A stretch of 40,179 bases of DNA from Bacteroidaceae bacterium (GTDB lineage Bacteria; Bacteroidota; Bacteroidia; Bacteroidales; Bacteroidaceae): contig JAEEZX010000072.1 of NCBI GenBank assembly GCA_016292045.1, forward strand, positions 1 to 40,179, in the 5' to 3' direction. The notes beneath the pieces were generated by a model. That model was not told the origin of the DNA, did no database searches, and worked only from the letters and a program-made list of their open reading frames with translations. A program made the translations under genes and the position numbers. Positions 7,464 through 16,373 of the stretch are shown here, piece by piece. Each line of letters begins with the position of its first letter. The stretch's first letter is position 1.

Positions 7464-8990
7464 ATGAGAATAGAAAGGTATAAAGCCTCCTTGTTTGCGG
7501 TGTTGATGACCGTCGTCGTTGCGTGTGAGAACGACGACGGCATCACCGTTTTATCCATTGAGGTGCCGGAAGACCGTGCTCTCTCCGCAGGAACGTCAAC
7601 GACATTCTACAGCGGAAGCGGTGCCTACGACAATGAGGCTCCGTGGGTGACAGATATATCGTCCAATCTCGTGCGCTTCACACGCGGCGACCGTCTCTAC
7701 AAGAACGAGAGTACGCAGTCGACAGGTCTGGGACCCGTCTATGCCGGATATTCCTGCGAGAGTTGTCATCGCGGAGCGGGTCGTACGAAACCGGGTGTGT
7801 GGACACAGAACGGGGAGACAGGAGAATACGGTTCCGGAGAGTACGGTTTCAGCAGTATGTTAGTGTATGTCACACGAAAAAACGGAGTGTTCTTCCAGAA
7901 CTACGGACGTGTGCTGCACGACCAGTCGATATACGGAGTGACAGCAGAGGGAAAACTCAAATGCACCTGGCATGAGCAGAATTTCAATATGCCCGACGGA
8001 GAACCGTATTCGCTGGTGTATCCGGAATACACCATCACCGAATGGTATGCCAACTACGGCAACACCTCCGACCCGATAGATCCCGATGAACTCTTCTGCA
8101 GCGTGCGTGTCCCTCTTCGTCATGTGGGTATGGGACAGATGATGGCCCTTGACAGGGAAGAAATCAAAAAGCTGGCAGAGCGCAGCAATTACCCGGAATA
8201 CGGTATCAGCGGAAGGTGCAACTATGTCACGGAGAAAGGTGTCTATGACATCGGCCTCTCCGGCAACAAGGCGCAGCACCAGGATCTCACCGTTGAGCTC
8301 GGGTTCTCCTCGGATATGGGTGTCACCAACAGCCGCTATCCGGAAGAGATATGCGAGGGACAGATGCAGATGCAGGAAGGCAGTATGATGGGATTGCTCT
8401 ACGACAAACTGGAAGTGTCGGCTGAGGATATGGAGGATGTGGATTACTACCTGCACGGCCTTGGTGTGCCTGCCCGTCGTCTGGGCAGCACCACAGCGAA
8501 GGTGACTTACAGCAAGTGGGACAGGTCGGAGTCGCAGACACTGACGCAGCGCGAATGGATAAGCATGGGACAGGCTGCTTTTTACGAGGCAAAGTGTCAT
8601 CTCTGTCATGTGACCACATTGCACACGCGTCCCCGTGGAGCCACACTGCTGAAGGGCACGACGCTCCCGTGGCTCGGAGGTCAGGAGATACATCCCTACA
8701 GCGATTACCTGCTTCACGATATGGGTAGCGAGATAATGGGCGTGGGACTCAACGACAACTACGTTTCGGGTCTTGCCCGGGGTAACGAGTGGCGCACGAC
8801 ACCCTTGTGGGGAGCAGGACTGCAGCAGGTGGTCAACGGCCACACGTATTTCCTGCATGACGGACGTGCCCGTAATTTTAACGAGGCAATCATGTGGCAC
8901 GGCGGAGAAGGAGAGGCATCCAAAATGCTCTACGCAAAGATGGATTGGAAGAAACGACGTGCCTTGTTGGCATTCTTAGGTTCACTGTAA
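7464..8990 (+). CDS. Di-heme oxidoreductase (DHOR/putative peroxidase) lipoprotein
   Basis: The protein is 508 residues with a lipobox VVAC (Cys21). Two c-type heme sites are visible: CESCH (Cys98-Cys101-His102) and CHLCH (Cys378-Cys381-His382). The spacing and the flanking text (GPVYAGYSCESCHRGAGR, HTRPRGATLL, RNFNEAIMWHGGEG) match the DHOR family, which is distantly related to MauG and di-heme peroxidases. The physiological substrate of DHOR proteins is not established. Maturation needs a cytochrome c assembly system, which is not in this window. The position between imelysin and a second porin suggests periplasmic redox chemistry on iron or an iron carrier. Confidence 0.92.
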   Translation: MRIERYKASLFAVLMTVVVACENDDGITVLSIEVPEDRALSAGTSTTFYSGSGAYDNEAPWVTDISSNLVRFTRGDRLYKNESTQSTGLGPVYAGYSCESCHRGAGRTKPGVWTQNGETGEYGSGEYGFSSMLVYVTRKNGVFFQNYGRVLHDQSIYGVTAEGKLKCTWHEQNFNMPDGEPYSLVYPEYTITEWYANYGNTSDPIDPDELFCSVRVPLRHVGMGQMMALDREEIKKLAERSNYPEYGISGRCNYVTEKGVYDIGLSGNKAQHQDLTVELGFSSDMGVTNSRYPEEICEGQMQMQEGSMMGLLYDKLEVSAEDMEDVDYYLHGLGVPARRLGSTTAKVTYSKWDRSESQTLTQREWISMGQAAFYEAKCHLCHVTTLHTRPRGATLLKGTTLPWLGGQEIHPYSDYLLHDMGSEIMGVGLNDNYVSGLARGNEWRTTPLWGAGLQQVVNGHTYFLHDGRARNFNEAIMWHGGEGEASKMLYAKMDWKKRRALLAFLGSL

Positions 8991-9002
8991 ACATAATAGA
9001 TA

Positions 9003-10322
9003 ATGAAAAAGAAACTATTCATAGCCGCACTTCTGGCTTTTTCAACACAGATGCATGCAGAAGGAGGCATCCAGTACGACAAGCTTAATACTGACGTATG
9101 GAAACTGGAGCATCAGTCCGCAGATATTGATATGGAGAACGGTGTGACCGGTATTGCCGATGACCGAGGTTTCACACTGCAGTCGAAGGACGGGAAGTTT
9201 ATCTTCAAACCCTATCTCTTCCTGCAGACACGCGGCATGTTCAACTACTATGATGACGAGGGACTGGACAAGGCCTATAATCAGGACAATGTCGCCAATT
9301 CTGGTTTCGCGATTCCCTACGCTATTATCGGATTCACGGGTACCACTTTCGGGAGGCTCGATTATAATATCTGCGTGAATGCAGCAGGAAGCGGAGGCAA
9401 TGTGCTGCAGCAGGCCTGGGTGGACTATAAAATCAGTGATGCAGCACGCTTCCGTGCGGGTAAATTCAAGACACCGTTCACTCACGCCTATCTGACGACT
9501 CTGGGCGAGACACTGTTCCCGATACTTCCCACATCACTGATATCCAGCGTCATCATGCCTTATTCACTCAATGCCGTCAATCCGTCTGTGGGTACGGGTT
9601 TTGACCTCGGTGTGTCGTTTCACGGTATTGCGAGACTGAGCAAGAAATCGAATGTCAAGGAAACGGCTCCCGGATTCCGCAAAGAGTGGCTGATGAGCTA
9701 TGAGGCGGGCCTGTGGAACGGTACGGGCAGCGGTGTTAACACAGCGACCAAAACGCTCTCTGACGACTGGCACATTCCGGCCCTTCTCTATGCAGGCCGT
9801 ATCACTTTCATGCCCTGGGGCAAGATGCCCAAGACGCAGGGTAACACCCACATGCTGAACGGACGTCATATGGAGTTTGGTATCAGCGGCAGTTTGAATG
9901 TGGAGAGCGAAAGCGAAAGCACCAACGACTCACGTCTGGGTGTGGAATTCTCAATGCTCTACCGCCGCTGGTATGTGGCTTTTGAGGGCTATTGGATGCA
10001 TGTAGGTTTCACGGAGCGCCAGAAGATAGCGGAGAAGTATAATTTCTTCGGTGGATATGCACAGCTGGGTTATTTCTTCATGCCTTGCCTGCAGGCCGGT
10101 GTGCGTTGGGACATCTTCGACCGTAACGGCACAGACAAGGACGGTTTTCTCAACTCTCCGGCTGTGGTGCTCAACTATTATATCAATCGCTGCAATCTCA
10201 AACTCTCCGGTATGTATCAGTACACGGGGCGCTGGGGACATGCCACGCAGCTCGACCGTGACAACGACGACTTGGGCGTAGCAACTCATATGGCAACCGT
10301 GCAGCTGCAATACTCTTTCTGA
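9003..10322 (+). CDS. Second porin (phosphate-selective-porin O/P-like)
   Basis: The 439-residue protein has a signal peptide (MKKKLFIAALLAFSTQMHA) and a barrel typical of porin O/P-like proteins: a strand with GFTGTTFGRLDYN, then VDYKISDAARFRAGKFKTPF, and a long alternating C-terminal half ending QLQYSF with the usual terminal phenylalanine. The start ATG is 12 bp after the di-heme gene, and the mono-heme lipoprotein begins 4 bp after its stop. It differs from the first porin of the operon in sequence and lacks that one's basic tail. Substrate unknown; its fixed place between two heme proteins suggests it belongs to the same pathway. Confidence 0.85.
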   Translation: MKKKLFIAALLAFSTQMHAEGGIQYDKLNTDVWKLEHQSADIDMENGVTGIADDRGFTLQSKDGKFIFKPYLFLQTRGMFNYYDDEGLDKAYNQDNVANSGFAIPYAIIGFTGTTFGRLDYNICVNAAGSGGNVLQQAWVDYKISDAARFRAGKFKTPFTHAYLTTLGETLFPILPTSLISSVIMPYSLNAVNPSVGTGFDLGVSFHGIARLSKKSNVKETAPGFRKEWLMSYEAGLWNGTGSGVNTATKTLSDDWHIPALLYAGRITFMPWGKMPKTQGNTHMLNGRHMEFGISGSLNVESESESTNDSRLGVEFSMLYRRWYVAFEGYWMHVGFTERQKIAEKYNFFGGYAQLGYFFMPCLQAGVRWDIFDRNGTDKDGFLNSPAVVLNYYINRCNLKLSGMYQYTGRWGHATQLDRDNDDLGVATHMATVQLQYSF

Positions 10323-10326
10323 AGGT

Positions 10327-11049
10327 ATGAGGCATCTGTTGTATATTATAAGTCTGCTTGCCCTGGTCTGCTCCTGTGACAGCGGTGACGTGGAGGAGGT
10401 ATACCAGATACAGACTTCCGGACGCACTGCGAGTCTCACAGCATCCGTATCACAATGGGAACCGTTGCCCGCAGGCTACAACCTTTCGCTGGCAGCCTAT
10501 CCCGTTTCGGGTCAGTATGCATCTAGTCAGAGGGTGCTGTCAGCAAGCGATGTGAAGGACGGCAGGCTCCGTGTGGTACTGTCAGGCATAGCAGACACAA
10601 CCAACACGGTGGAACTGTCCGTTACGAACGTTCTGCGTAAGCGCGTCCTGACGCTTCTTTCCGTCGATGTGTCGGCCTATGAGCCAAAGGACACAATACG
10701 CATAGAATGTCCTCTCACCCGTTTCTCTCATTACGCCAGTATTCAGAAAGGAGTATTCGATGCAGCCTGCATTCGCTGTCATGGTGAAGGCGCTCAGGCG
10801 GCTCGTGACCTCTATCTTACGGAAAATCAAAGTGAGGCGATGCTGGTGGATGTTATTTCCAAGTCGCATCCCGATATAAAGCGTGTGGCATCCGGTAATC
10901 CCGAAGAGAGCCTTCTTCATCAGATTCTTGCCGAGGGCGGGGAGAATATTTTACACGTGAATCACGTGGAAATACTGCACAGACTTGGCGTTGACACGGA
11001 CCTTTTGCGAACATTTATTGACCATTGGATAAAATCACTCGCGCCTTAG
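10327..11049 (+). CDS. Mono-heme c-type cytochrome lipoprotein
   Basis: The 240-residue protein has a lipoprotein signal (ALVCSC, Cys17 the likely modified residue), a beta-rich N-terminal half of about 120 residues without a recognised domain, and a C-terminal cytochrome-like part with one heme site AACIRCHGEG (Cys148-Cys151-His152). Downstream, HQILAEGGEN and HVNHVEIL hold histidines that could be the second axial ligand; a methionine ligand is not obvious. It is the last gene of the five-gene operon. An electron donor or acceptor role for the di-heme protein is inferred. A weak 4-bp hairpin over the stop codon is not a convincing terminator. Confidence 0.82.
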   Translation: MRHLLYIISLLALVCSCDSGDVEEVYQIQTSGRTASLTASVSQWEPLPAGYNLSLAAYPVSGQYASSQRVLSASDVKDGRLRVVLSGIADTTNTVELSVTNVLRKRVLTLLSVDVSAYEPKDTIRIECPLTRFSHYASIQKGVFDAACIRCHGEGAQAARDLYLTENQSEAMLVDVISKSHPDIKRVASGNPEESLLHQILAEGGENILHVNHVEILHRLGVDTDLLRTFIDHWIKSLAP

Positions 11050-11073
11050 GGCGTTAATAATCAAAAAAAATCG

Positions 11074-11081
11074 TATCTTTG
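11074..11081 (+). promoter_or_regulatory. -7 box directly before the Rid/chorismatase-like gene
   Basis: TATCTTTG ends only 5 nt before the ATG at 11087. No good -33 box is seen. With the usual start point a few bases after the box, the mRNA would be leaderless or nearly so. Confidence 0.6.
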
Positions 11082-11086
11082 CACCC

Positions 11087-12238
11087 ATGAATTATGAACA
11101 GATAGAATTCGAACAGCTGGATGTGACGGCTCAGATTGCCTCCTTCACTCCCGATGGTGGAGTGGGCGAATGGCATGTAATGCTGCACGTTACATCCAGA
11201 GGTGATGTCTTCGAACAACAGTATGCCCGTATAAGACAGGCGGAGGAGCAGCTTATGGCGCTTCCCGGTATGCAGGGGGCGCAGATGGTGTTCAAGCGCT
11301 ATTTCCTCTCCGATGCCACCAATCAGCAGCCGATAATGATGAAGGATGCCCAATCTTGCACCACATCATACATACAGCAGCCGCCCCTCAACGGCAGCAA
11401 GGTGGCTGTATGGATTTATCTCGCAAGCGGTATGGAGGTGACGGGCAAGGCAGACGAACTCGGTTCGACGGTCGTGTCGCACAACGGCTACAAGCACTTG
11501 TGGACGATGGGTATGACGGTGCCCGAAGGCAGTAGTTACGCTCAGACACGCACACTCCTGGAAGACTACGAACAGATGCTTGCCGGGCGCGATGCCACAA
11601 TGGAGGCCAACTGCATCCGCACTTGGTTCTTCGTGCGTGATGTGGATACTTCTTACAAGGGACTTGTGGTGGCCCGTCGCGAGAATTTCGAGCGTGAGGG
11701 TTTGGCCCGAGGCACTCACTATATTGCATCTACAGGTATCGGGGGCAATCCGGCAAATCCCAAGGCCATCATACAGTTCGGATGCTATGCGGCCAAAGGT
11801 TTTGAGCGTGAGCAGCAGACCTATCTGCGTGCCCAGACTCACTTGAACCGTACGGACGAATATGGTGTCACGTTCGAGCGCGGTACGAAAATGCAGTACG
11901 GCGACCGCAGTCACATTTATATCTCGGGCACAGCCAGCATCAACAACAAAGGCGAGGTGGTGTACGAGGGCGATGTGAAGAAACAGACGGAGCGCATGTG
12001 GGAGAATGTGGAGAAACTGCTCGAAGAGGGCGGTGCCACATACGACGACGTGATGCAGATCATCGTCTATTTGCGTGATATCTCTGACTATGAACTGGTG
12101 AGCCGCCTCTTCCGCGAACGCATGCCGGACATTCCCACCGTGTTTACTCTGGCTCCCGTGTGCCGTCCCACATGGCTTGTGGAGATGGAGTGCATAGCGG
12201 TGACAAAAGACGGCAACACATCATTCCGCAACTTCTAA
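11087..12238 (+). CDS. Chorismatase-like / Rid-family protein (FkbO/Hyg5-like)
   Basis: The protein is 383 residues with no signal peptide. The last 120 or so residues (HIYISGTASINNKGEVVYEG...QTERMWENVEKLL...VYLRDISDY...PTVFTLAPVCRPTWLVEMECIA) follow the YjgF/RidA fold. The N-terminal half is longer than in plain RidA and has a second related half-domain, as in chorismatases such as FkbO and Hyg5, which hydrolyse chorismate. In Bacteroidetes such proteins also occur near aryl-lipid pigment genes, but none is seen here. Cytoplasmic. Chorismate as substrate is inferred from the two-part architecture; a general Rid-type deaminase role is the alternative. It appears to be transcribed alone. Confidence 0.75.
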   Translation: MNYEQIEFEQLDVTAQIASFTPDGGVGEWHVMLHVTSRGDVFEQQYARIRQAEEQLMALPGMQGAQMVFKRYFLSDATNQQPIMMKDAQSCTTSYIQQPPLNGSKVAVWIYLASGMEVTGKADELGSTVVSHNGYKHLWTMGMTVPEGSSYAQTRTLLEDYEQMLAGRDATMEANCIRTWFFVRDVDTSYKGLVVARRENFEREGLARGTHYIASTGIGGNPANPKAIIQFGCYAAKGFEREQQTYLRAQTHLNRTDEYGVTFERGTKMQYGDRSHIYISGTASINNKGEVVYEGDVKKQTERMWENVEKLLEEGGATYDDVMQIIVYLRDISDYELVSRLFRERMPDIPTVFTLAPVCRPTWLVEMECIAVTKDGNTSFRNF

Positions 12239-12284
12239 ACACAGAAAGATTATAAAAAGCAATAAGACAAAAAAACGGAGACGT

Positions 12285-13589
12285 TTGAAGAAGAGTGTGC
12301 GACGTGCCTTATGGTGCGTCGTGCTCTTGTTATTATTACGTCTGGGATGGAGCGTCTGGGGCTGGTGTAAGGAGTTTTTCAAAGAGGAAGCAGAACCGGA
12401 AAAGAAGGCTTTCGTGATGCCGAAAGACAGCCCTTTGCGCGGAAGCCTTCCCTTTTGGCAGGTGGATTCCTCCAAGGTGGCTATTGCACTCTATGACATC
12501 ACTGCCGACGAGATGGTGTACGAACTGCATGCCGACCGTCTTATGGCTCCGGCCTCATGTATGAAACTGCTCACTGCCATCACGGCTCTCAAACGTCTGG
12601 GTACGGATGCCCACTATGTAAGCCGTCTGCTGTGTCACGGCACGATACATCGCGGAACGCTCTACGGCAGTCTTATCTTTGAGGGTGACGACGATCCTCT
12701 TTTTGAGTCGTTCGAACCGATGGTGAATGCTCTCAAGCAGCGGGGTATTCAACGTATCGTGGGCGATGTGGTGCTTGACTTGGCCCGTAACGATACATTG
12801 CGTCCTCACTCCACAGCCTCTGCCTGGGACATTCTCTACGGAAAGCTTCCTCTGTTGCTCAAGGGCGAGAACTTTGTGCGTCGCCAACTGCTTTATACGC
12901 TCTCTTTGGCCGGTATCAAAATGGAGCGTTCGGGAGTCGTAAGAAAAGGGGATTTCTCTTCGCCGTTTATGCGACGTGCCTGGCTCAACGCTATTGAGAG
13001 CGGGGCCACTCTTATCGCAGCAGAGCGTCATAGCTTGCGGGAGGTGATAGCTCCGATGCTCATTCACAGCAGTAATATCAAGGCAGAGTCGGTGCTATGG
13101 CACACGGATAATATGTTCTACAGGTGGGGTGCCGCACATGTCAGCAGTGCGCAGCTCCCAGCCTCTTCGCTCAAAACGTTCATACGCGAGGAGATGCCCG
13201 AGGAAGACACTGCGGGTTTTGTAATCAACGACGGTAGCGGCCTGTCTCCGGCAAATCGTCTCACAGCGCGTTTCCTGGCGCATCTCATGGTGTATGCGTG
13301 GCACGATGACGAAATACGCCATGTGCTCATTGATGAGGCTCTTGCGACACCGCAGGGCGGTGTGCGTCGCGGTTCGCTGATAAACAGAATGAGTGCCCCG
13401 AAATTCAAGAATCGTGTGTTCTGCAAGACGGGCACGCTGACGACGATAGGTTCGTCATCGCTTTCTGGATATATTCATTCGGAAAACGGTCACTGGTATG
13501 CCTTCAGCATCATCAACGAAGACACACCGGTGTACGACGGTCGCCAGTTTCAGGACAGGATTTGCCGTATAGTTATCGAAGCACGCTAA
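12285..13589 (+). CDS. dacB: D-alanyl-D-alanine carboxypeptidase/endopeptidase, S13 (PBP4 class)
   Basis: The protein is 434 residues from a TTG start preceded by a GGAG; the resulting [10 protein letters not shown] plus a hydrophobic run (residues 9-25) makes a good signal anchor. The penicillin-binding motifs are SCMK (Ser91-Lys94), SSN (262-264) and KTG (381-383). About 170 residues separate the first two motifs, so a reduced form of the S13 insertion domain is present. The enzyme trims or hydrolyses peptidoglycan cross-links in the periplasm. The gene is convergent with ruvB, and the stop codons overlap by 4 bp. A second, shorter S13 gene lies at 18015. Confidence 0.92.
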   Translation: MKKSVRRALWCVVLLLLLRLGWSVWGWCKEFFKEEAEPEKKAFVMPKDSPLRGSLPFWQVDSSKVAIALYDITADEMVYELHADRLMAPASCMKLLTAITALKRLGTDAHYVSRLLCHGTIHRGTLYGSLIFEGDDDPLFESFEPMVNALKQRGIQRIVGDVVLDLARNDTLRPHSTASAWDILYGKLPLLLKGENFVRRQLLYTLSLAGIKMERSGVVRKGDFSSPFMRRAWLNAIESGATLIAAERHSLREVIAPMLIHSSNIKAESVLWHTDNMFYRWGAAHVSSAQLPASSLKTFIREEMPEEDTAGFVINDGSGLSPANRLTARFLAHLMVYAWHDDEIRHVLIDEALATPQGGVRRGSLINRMSAPKFKNRVFCKTGTLTTIGSSSLSGYIHSENGHWYAFSIINEDTPVYDGRQFQDRICRIVIEAR

Positions 13590-14617
13590 TCGAAGAGGTC
13601 GCCTTGCAGGGGATTGCCGTTTTTGCTTCCCATTGTGCGTCCGAGATGGCTGTAGGCCTGTTCGGTGGCTTCGCGTCCTCTTGGTGTGCGCTTGATGAAT
13701 CCCTCTTTGATCAGGAAGGGTTCATACACTTCCTCAACCGTTCCCGGATCCTCACCTACAGCTGTGGCGATAGTGGTGATACCGACCGGACCGCCCTTGA
13801 ACTTGTCGATGATGGCCGTCAGTATCTTGTTGTCTATTTCGTCCAATCCGTAGCGGTCTACACCGAGTGCCTCAAGTGCCATGCGGGCGATAGTGATATC
13901 GATATTGCCGTCGCCCTTCACCTGTGCGAAATCGCGCACGCGGCGCAGGAGTGCGTTGGCGATACGTGGCGTGCCTCTGCTGCGTCCGGCAATCTCACGG
14001 GCAGCCTCGTTGCTGATGGAGAGACCGAGCAGTTTGGCAGAGCGAACAATGATGCGCTGCAGCGTCATGCTGTCGTAATACTCCAGATGCAGGTTGATAC
14101 CGAAGCGTGCACGCAACGGTGCCGTAAGCAGGCCGCTACGTGTGGTAGCGCCAACCAGGGTGAACGGGGCGAGGTCCAACTGTATGCTGCGGGCAGACGG
14201 CCCCTTGTCCAGCATTATGTCAATGCGATAGTCCTCCATTGCGGAGTAGAGGTATTCCTCAACGACAGGGGAGAGACGGTGTATCTCGTCGATGAAAAGC
14301 ACATCGTTTGGTTCAAGCGATGTCAGTATGCCTGCAAGGTCACCCGGTTTGTCAAGCACAGGTCCGGATGTCAGTTTGATGCCCACTCCCAACTCGTTGG
14401 CAATGATGCCAGAAAGCGTCGTCTTGCCGAGTCCCGGAGGGCCGTGCAGCAACGTATGGTCAAGGGGTTCGCCACGATATCGGGCGGCTTCCACGAAGAT
14501 ACGCAGGTTGTCCACCACCTTCTGCTGACCGCTGAAGTCCTCAAATGAGAGCGGTCGCAGGGCGTTTTCGAAGTCTTTCTCCTTCTGCTGCGTCTGACGG
14601 TGAATATCAAAATCCAT
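13586..14617 (-). CDS. ruvB: Holliday junction branch migration helicase RuvB
   Basis: The 343-residue protein is full length for RuvB. It shows the N-terminal [12 protein letters not shown], Walker [10 protein letters not shown], Walker B-type [11 protein letters not shown], the sensor segment [20 protein letters not shown], the arginine-rich [20 protein letters not shown], and a C-terminal winged helix ([16 protein letters not shown]). It forms the hexameric motor that drives branch migration with RuvA; ruvA and ruvC are not nearby. It sits 34 bp downstream of a small membrane protein gene that shares its strand and probably its promoter. Confidence 0.97.
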   Translation of the reverse strand: MDFDIHRQTQQKEKDFENALRPLSFEDFSGQQKVVDNLRIFVEAARYRGEPLDHTLLHGPPGLGKTTLSGIIANELGVGIKLTSGPVLDKPGDLAGILTSLEPNDVLFIDEIHRLSPVVEEYLYSAMEDYRIDIMLDKGPSARSIQLDLAPFTLVGATTRSGLLTAPLRARFGINLHLEYYDSMTLQRIIVRSAKLLGLSISNEAAREIAGRSRGTPRIANALLRRVRDFAQVKGDGNIDITIARMALEALGVDRYGLDEIDNKILTAIIDKFKGGPVGITTIATAVGEDPGTVEEVYEPFLIKEGFIKRTPRGREATEQAYSHLGRTMGSKNGNPLQGDLFD

Positions 14618-14651
14618 ACGTTGTCTTCCTTTGTGTCGTTATGTGCGGGTG

Positions 14652-14798
14652 CTACTCATCTTCTGTGATGGCATCCATAAGTTGGCTGAATTTCTCAGAC
14701 AGGTTGTATTTGTAGTATGCGTAGTCAACGTATGCACAGATGTACACCAAAACACAGAATGCTGCCCAGGCAATCAATATAATACTCCAAAGACTCAT
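14652..14798 (-). CDS. Small single-pass membrane protein, 48 residues
   Basis: The minus strand encodes 48 residues, MSLWSIILIAWAAFCVLVYI at the start and a charged tail ending QLMDAITEDE. One hydrophobic helix (about 3-24) is followed by an aromatic stretch (YVDYAYYKYN) and an amphipathic acidic end. The start is 21 nt downstream of a TATCTTTG box, and ruvB follows after 34 bp. I do not recognise the family. The codon pattern, promoter placement and clear membrane topology make it more likely real than chance. Confidence 0.65.
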   Translation of the reverse strand: MSLWSIILIAWAAFCVLVYICAYVDYAYYKYNLSEKFSQLMDAITEDE

Positions 14799-14819
14799 CA
14801 CTTCAAATCAATTTTGCTG

Positions 14820-14827
14820 CAAAGATA
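14820..14827 (-). promoter_or_regulatory. -7 box for the small membrane protein-ruvB transcript
   Basis: On the minus strand this reads TATCTTTG. About 19 bp upstream a TTTA inside the heptad array (14836-14870) takes the -33 position. Confidence 0.65.
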
Positions 14828-14835
14828 CGAAATTT

Positions 14836-14870
14836 AGTTTAAAGTTTAAAGTTTAAGGTTTAAAGTTTTT
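14836..14870. repeat. Heptad array overlapping a -33 region
   Basis: Five units lie here: agtttaa three times, ggtttaa, agttttt. The array begins 9 bp from the end of the -7 box, exactly as at 4743. Confidence 0.8.
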
Positions 14871-14887
14871 CCGATATGGCACGTTAA

Positions 14888-16363
14888 TTACTGTCTCTCT
14901 GTCCAGAAAGAGGGAAGGAAGAGGAAGAGCACAGTGTATATTTCCAGACGGCCGATAAGCATGAAGAGCGACAGAATCCACTTGCCGAGAGCCGGAATTG
15001 TGGCAAAAGTGTCTGCGGGGCCGCAAATTCCCGTGCCGGGACCGACATTTGACAAAGAAGAGATGCAGGCTCCGATGGCCGTATCGACATCAATACCCAT
15101 GCAGGTGAGGAGAAATATGCCGAGCGCCACGAGGGCAAAGTAGATGACGATGAACACAAGGGTGCGGCGTACACGTTCCACGGGGACCACTCCTCCCGAC
15201 ATGCGTACGGCAAGAACCGCACGGGGATGCAGCTGGAGCAGGAATTCGTTGAACATGCTCTTGATGCAAACCAGAAAGCGTATCACTTTGATGCCTCCGG
15301 CTGTACTTCCTGCACAGGCACCCAGGCACATAATAAATATGGTGGGCAGCCAGAACGGAGCCCCCCAGGCGACATAGTCGAACTTCTGCGCTGCGTATCC
15401 TGTGGTGGTGATAACAGTGGTGACATGGAAAAGCGCGGTGCGGAAGGTTTCTTCAAATCCGTCCGGAAGAAGCGAATCGGTGACAAGACCATGTTGTGGA
15501 GCCCAGCGGAAGAGCAGCATAAACAGACATGTCATGAAGAAGACAATCCAAAGGAAGGCATGCAACTCCTCATTCCTCAGAAGCACATGCGTGCGACGTA
15601 TGGTGACATAATAGTACAGGGAGAAGTTGATGGAGGATATTATCATGAAGAAGATTGCCACATATTCCACGTAAGTGCTGTGGAAATAGCCGATACTCTC
15701 GGAATGTGTGGAGAAACCGCCGGTTGCAACGGTGGTCATGGAGTGACATATCGCATCGTAGAGATTCATAGGTCCCGCCCAATAGCAGAGGGCGCAAAGA
15801 CCCGTGAGAAGCAGATAGATGAGCAGGAGGCGGCGTGCTGTGGAACCGATTTTCGGGCGCAGACGGTCAAGTCCGATGCCTGTTGCCTCTGCGGAGAATA
15901 CATTGCTGTTTTTCATCTCATAGAGAGGTATGAGGGCGATGGAAAAGACGACGATACCCAGACCTCCTGTCCATTGTGTGATGGAGCGCCAGAATCGTGT
16001 GGCATGCGTCATTCCGTCAATGTCGGAAATGACGGTGGCTCCCATCGTGGTGAATCCGCTCATGGTTTCGAAGAATGCGGAGGCAAGGTCCATCTTCATA
16101 TAAATAATGAAGGGTATCATGCCAATCAGTGAGAACACCACCCATGAGAGTGCCACTACGAGGAATGAGTCGGCACGCGTGAAATGTTCCTCGCGCTGAC
16201 GGCGTCCGAGCAAAAGGCATGTGCCTCCGAGCAGCATACTGAGAAGAGCAGCAGCAAGAAATGCCCACCAGTCACCTTCTCTGTAGAAGAGACTCACAGC
16301 CATGGTGAGAAGCAGGGAGAGCCCCTCCATGAGCATGAGATTGCCAAAGATACTTTTCTTCAA
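14888..16363 (-). CDS. trkH: TrkH-type potassium uptake channel subunit
   Basis: The 491-residue membrane protein has repeated membrane-pore-membrane segments. Filter-like turns are visible: SGFTTMGAT, TTVATGGFS, TTVITTTGYA and SSLSNVGPGTG. An inner-membrane potassium uptake role together with a TrkA regulator is known for the family; no trkA is in the window. The upstream gene nadB ends 10 bp before. The longest start is a TTG at 16363 (MKKSIFGNLM); ATG codons 9 and 11 codons further on are alternatives. A TATCTTTG sequence lies between them on the same strand (16352-16345), so initiation at the ATG from a separate transcript is possible. Confidence 0.93.
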   Translation of the reverse strand: MKKSIFGNLMLMEGLSLLLTMAVSLFYREGDWWAFLAAALLSMLLGGTCLLLGRRQREEHFTRADSFLVVALSWVVFSLIGMIPFIIYMKMDLASAFFETMSGFTTMGATVISDIDGMTHATRFWRSITQWTGGLGIVVFSIALIPLYEMKNSNVFSAEATGIGLDRLRPKIGSTARRLLLIYLLLTGLCALCYWAGPMNLYDAICHSMTTVATGGFSTHSESIGYFHSTYVEYVAIFFMIISSINFSLYYYVTIRRTHVLLRNEELHAFLWIVFFMTCLFMLLFRWAPQHGLVTDSLLPDGFEETFRTALFHVTTVITTTGYAAQKFDYVAWGAPFWLPTIFIMCLGACAGSTAGGIKVIRFLVCIKSMFNEFLLQLHPRAVLAVRMSGGVVPVERVRRTLVFIVIYFALVALGIFLLTCMGIDVDTAIGACISSLSNVGPGTGICGPADTFATIPALGKWILSLFMLIGRLEIYTVLFLFLPSFWTERQ

Positions 16364-16373
16364 GAGCTGCTGT

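Noticed and set aside
11042..11053. Hairpin cgcc-ttag-ggcg over the end of the cytochrome gene as terminator
   Set aside because: The stem is only 4 bp and is not followed by a T run.
13562..14548. 328-residue plus-strand frame opposite ruvB, and similar plus-strand frames opposite trkH and nadB (15227-16132, 16302-17369)
   Set aside because: All are antisense to genes with clear family motifs and show no features of their own.
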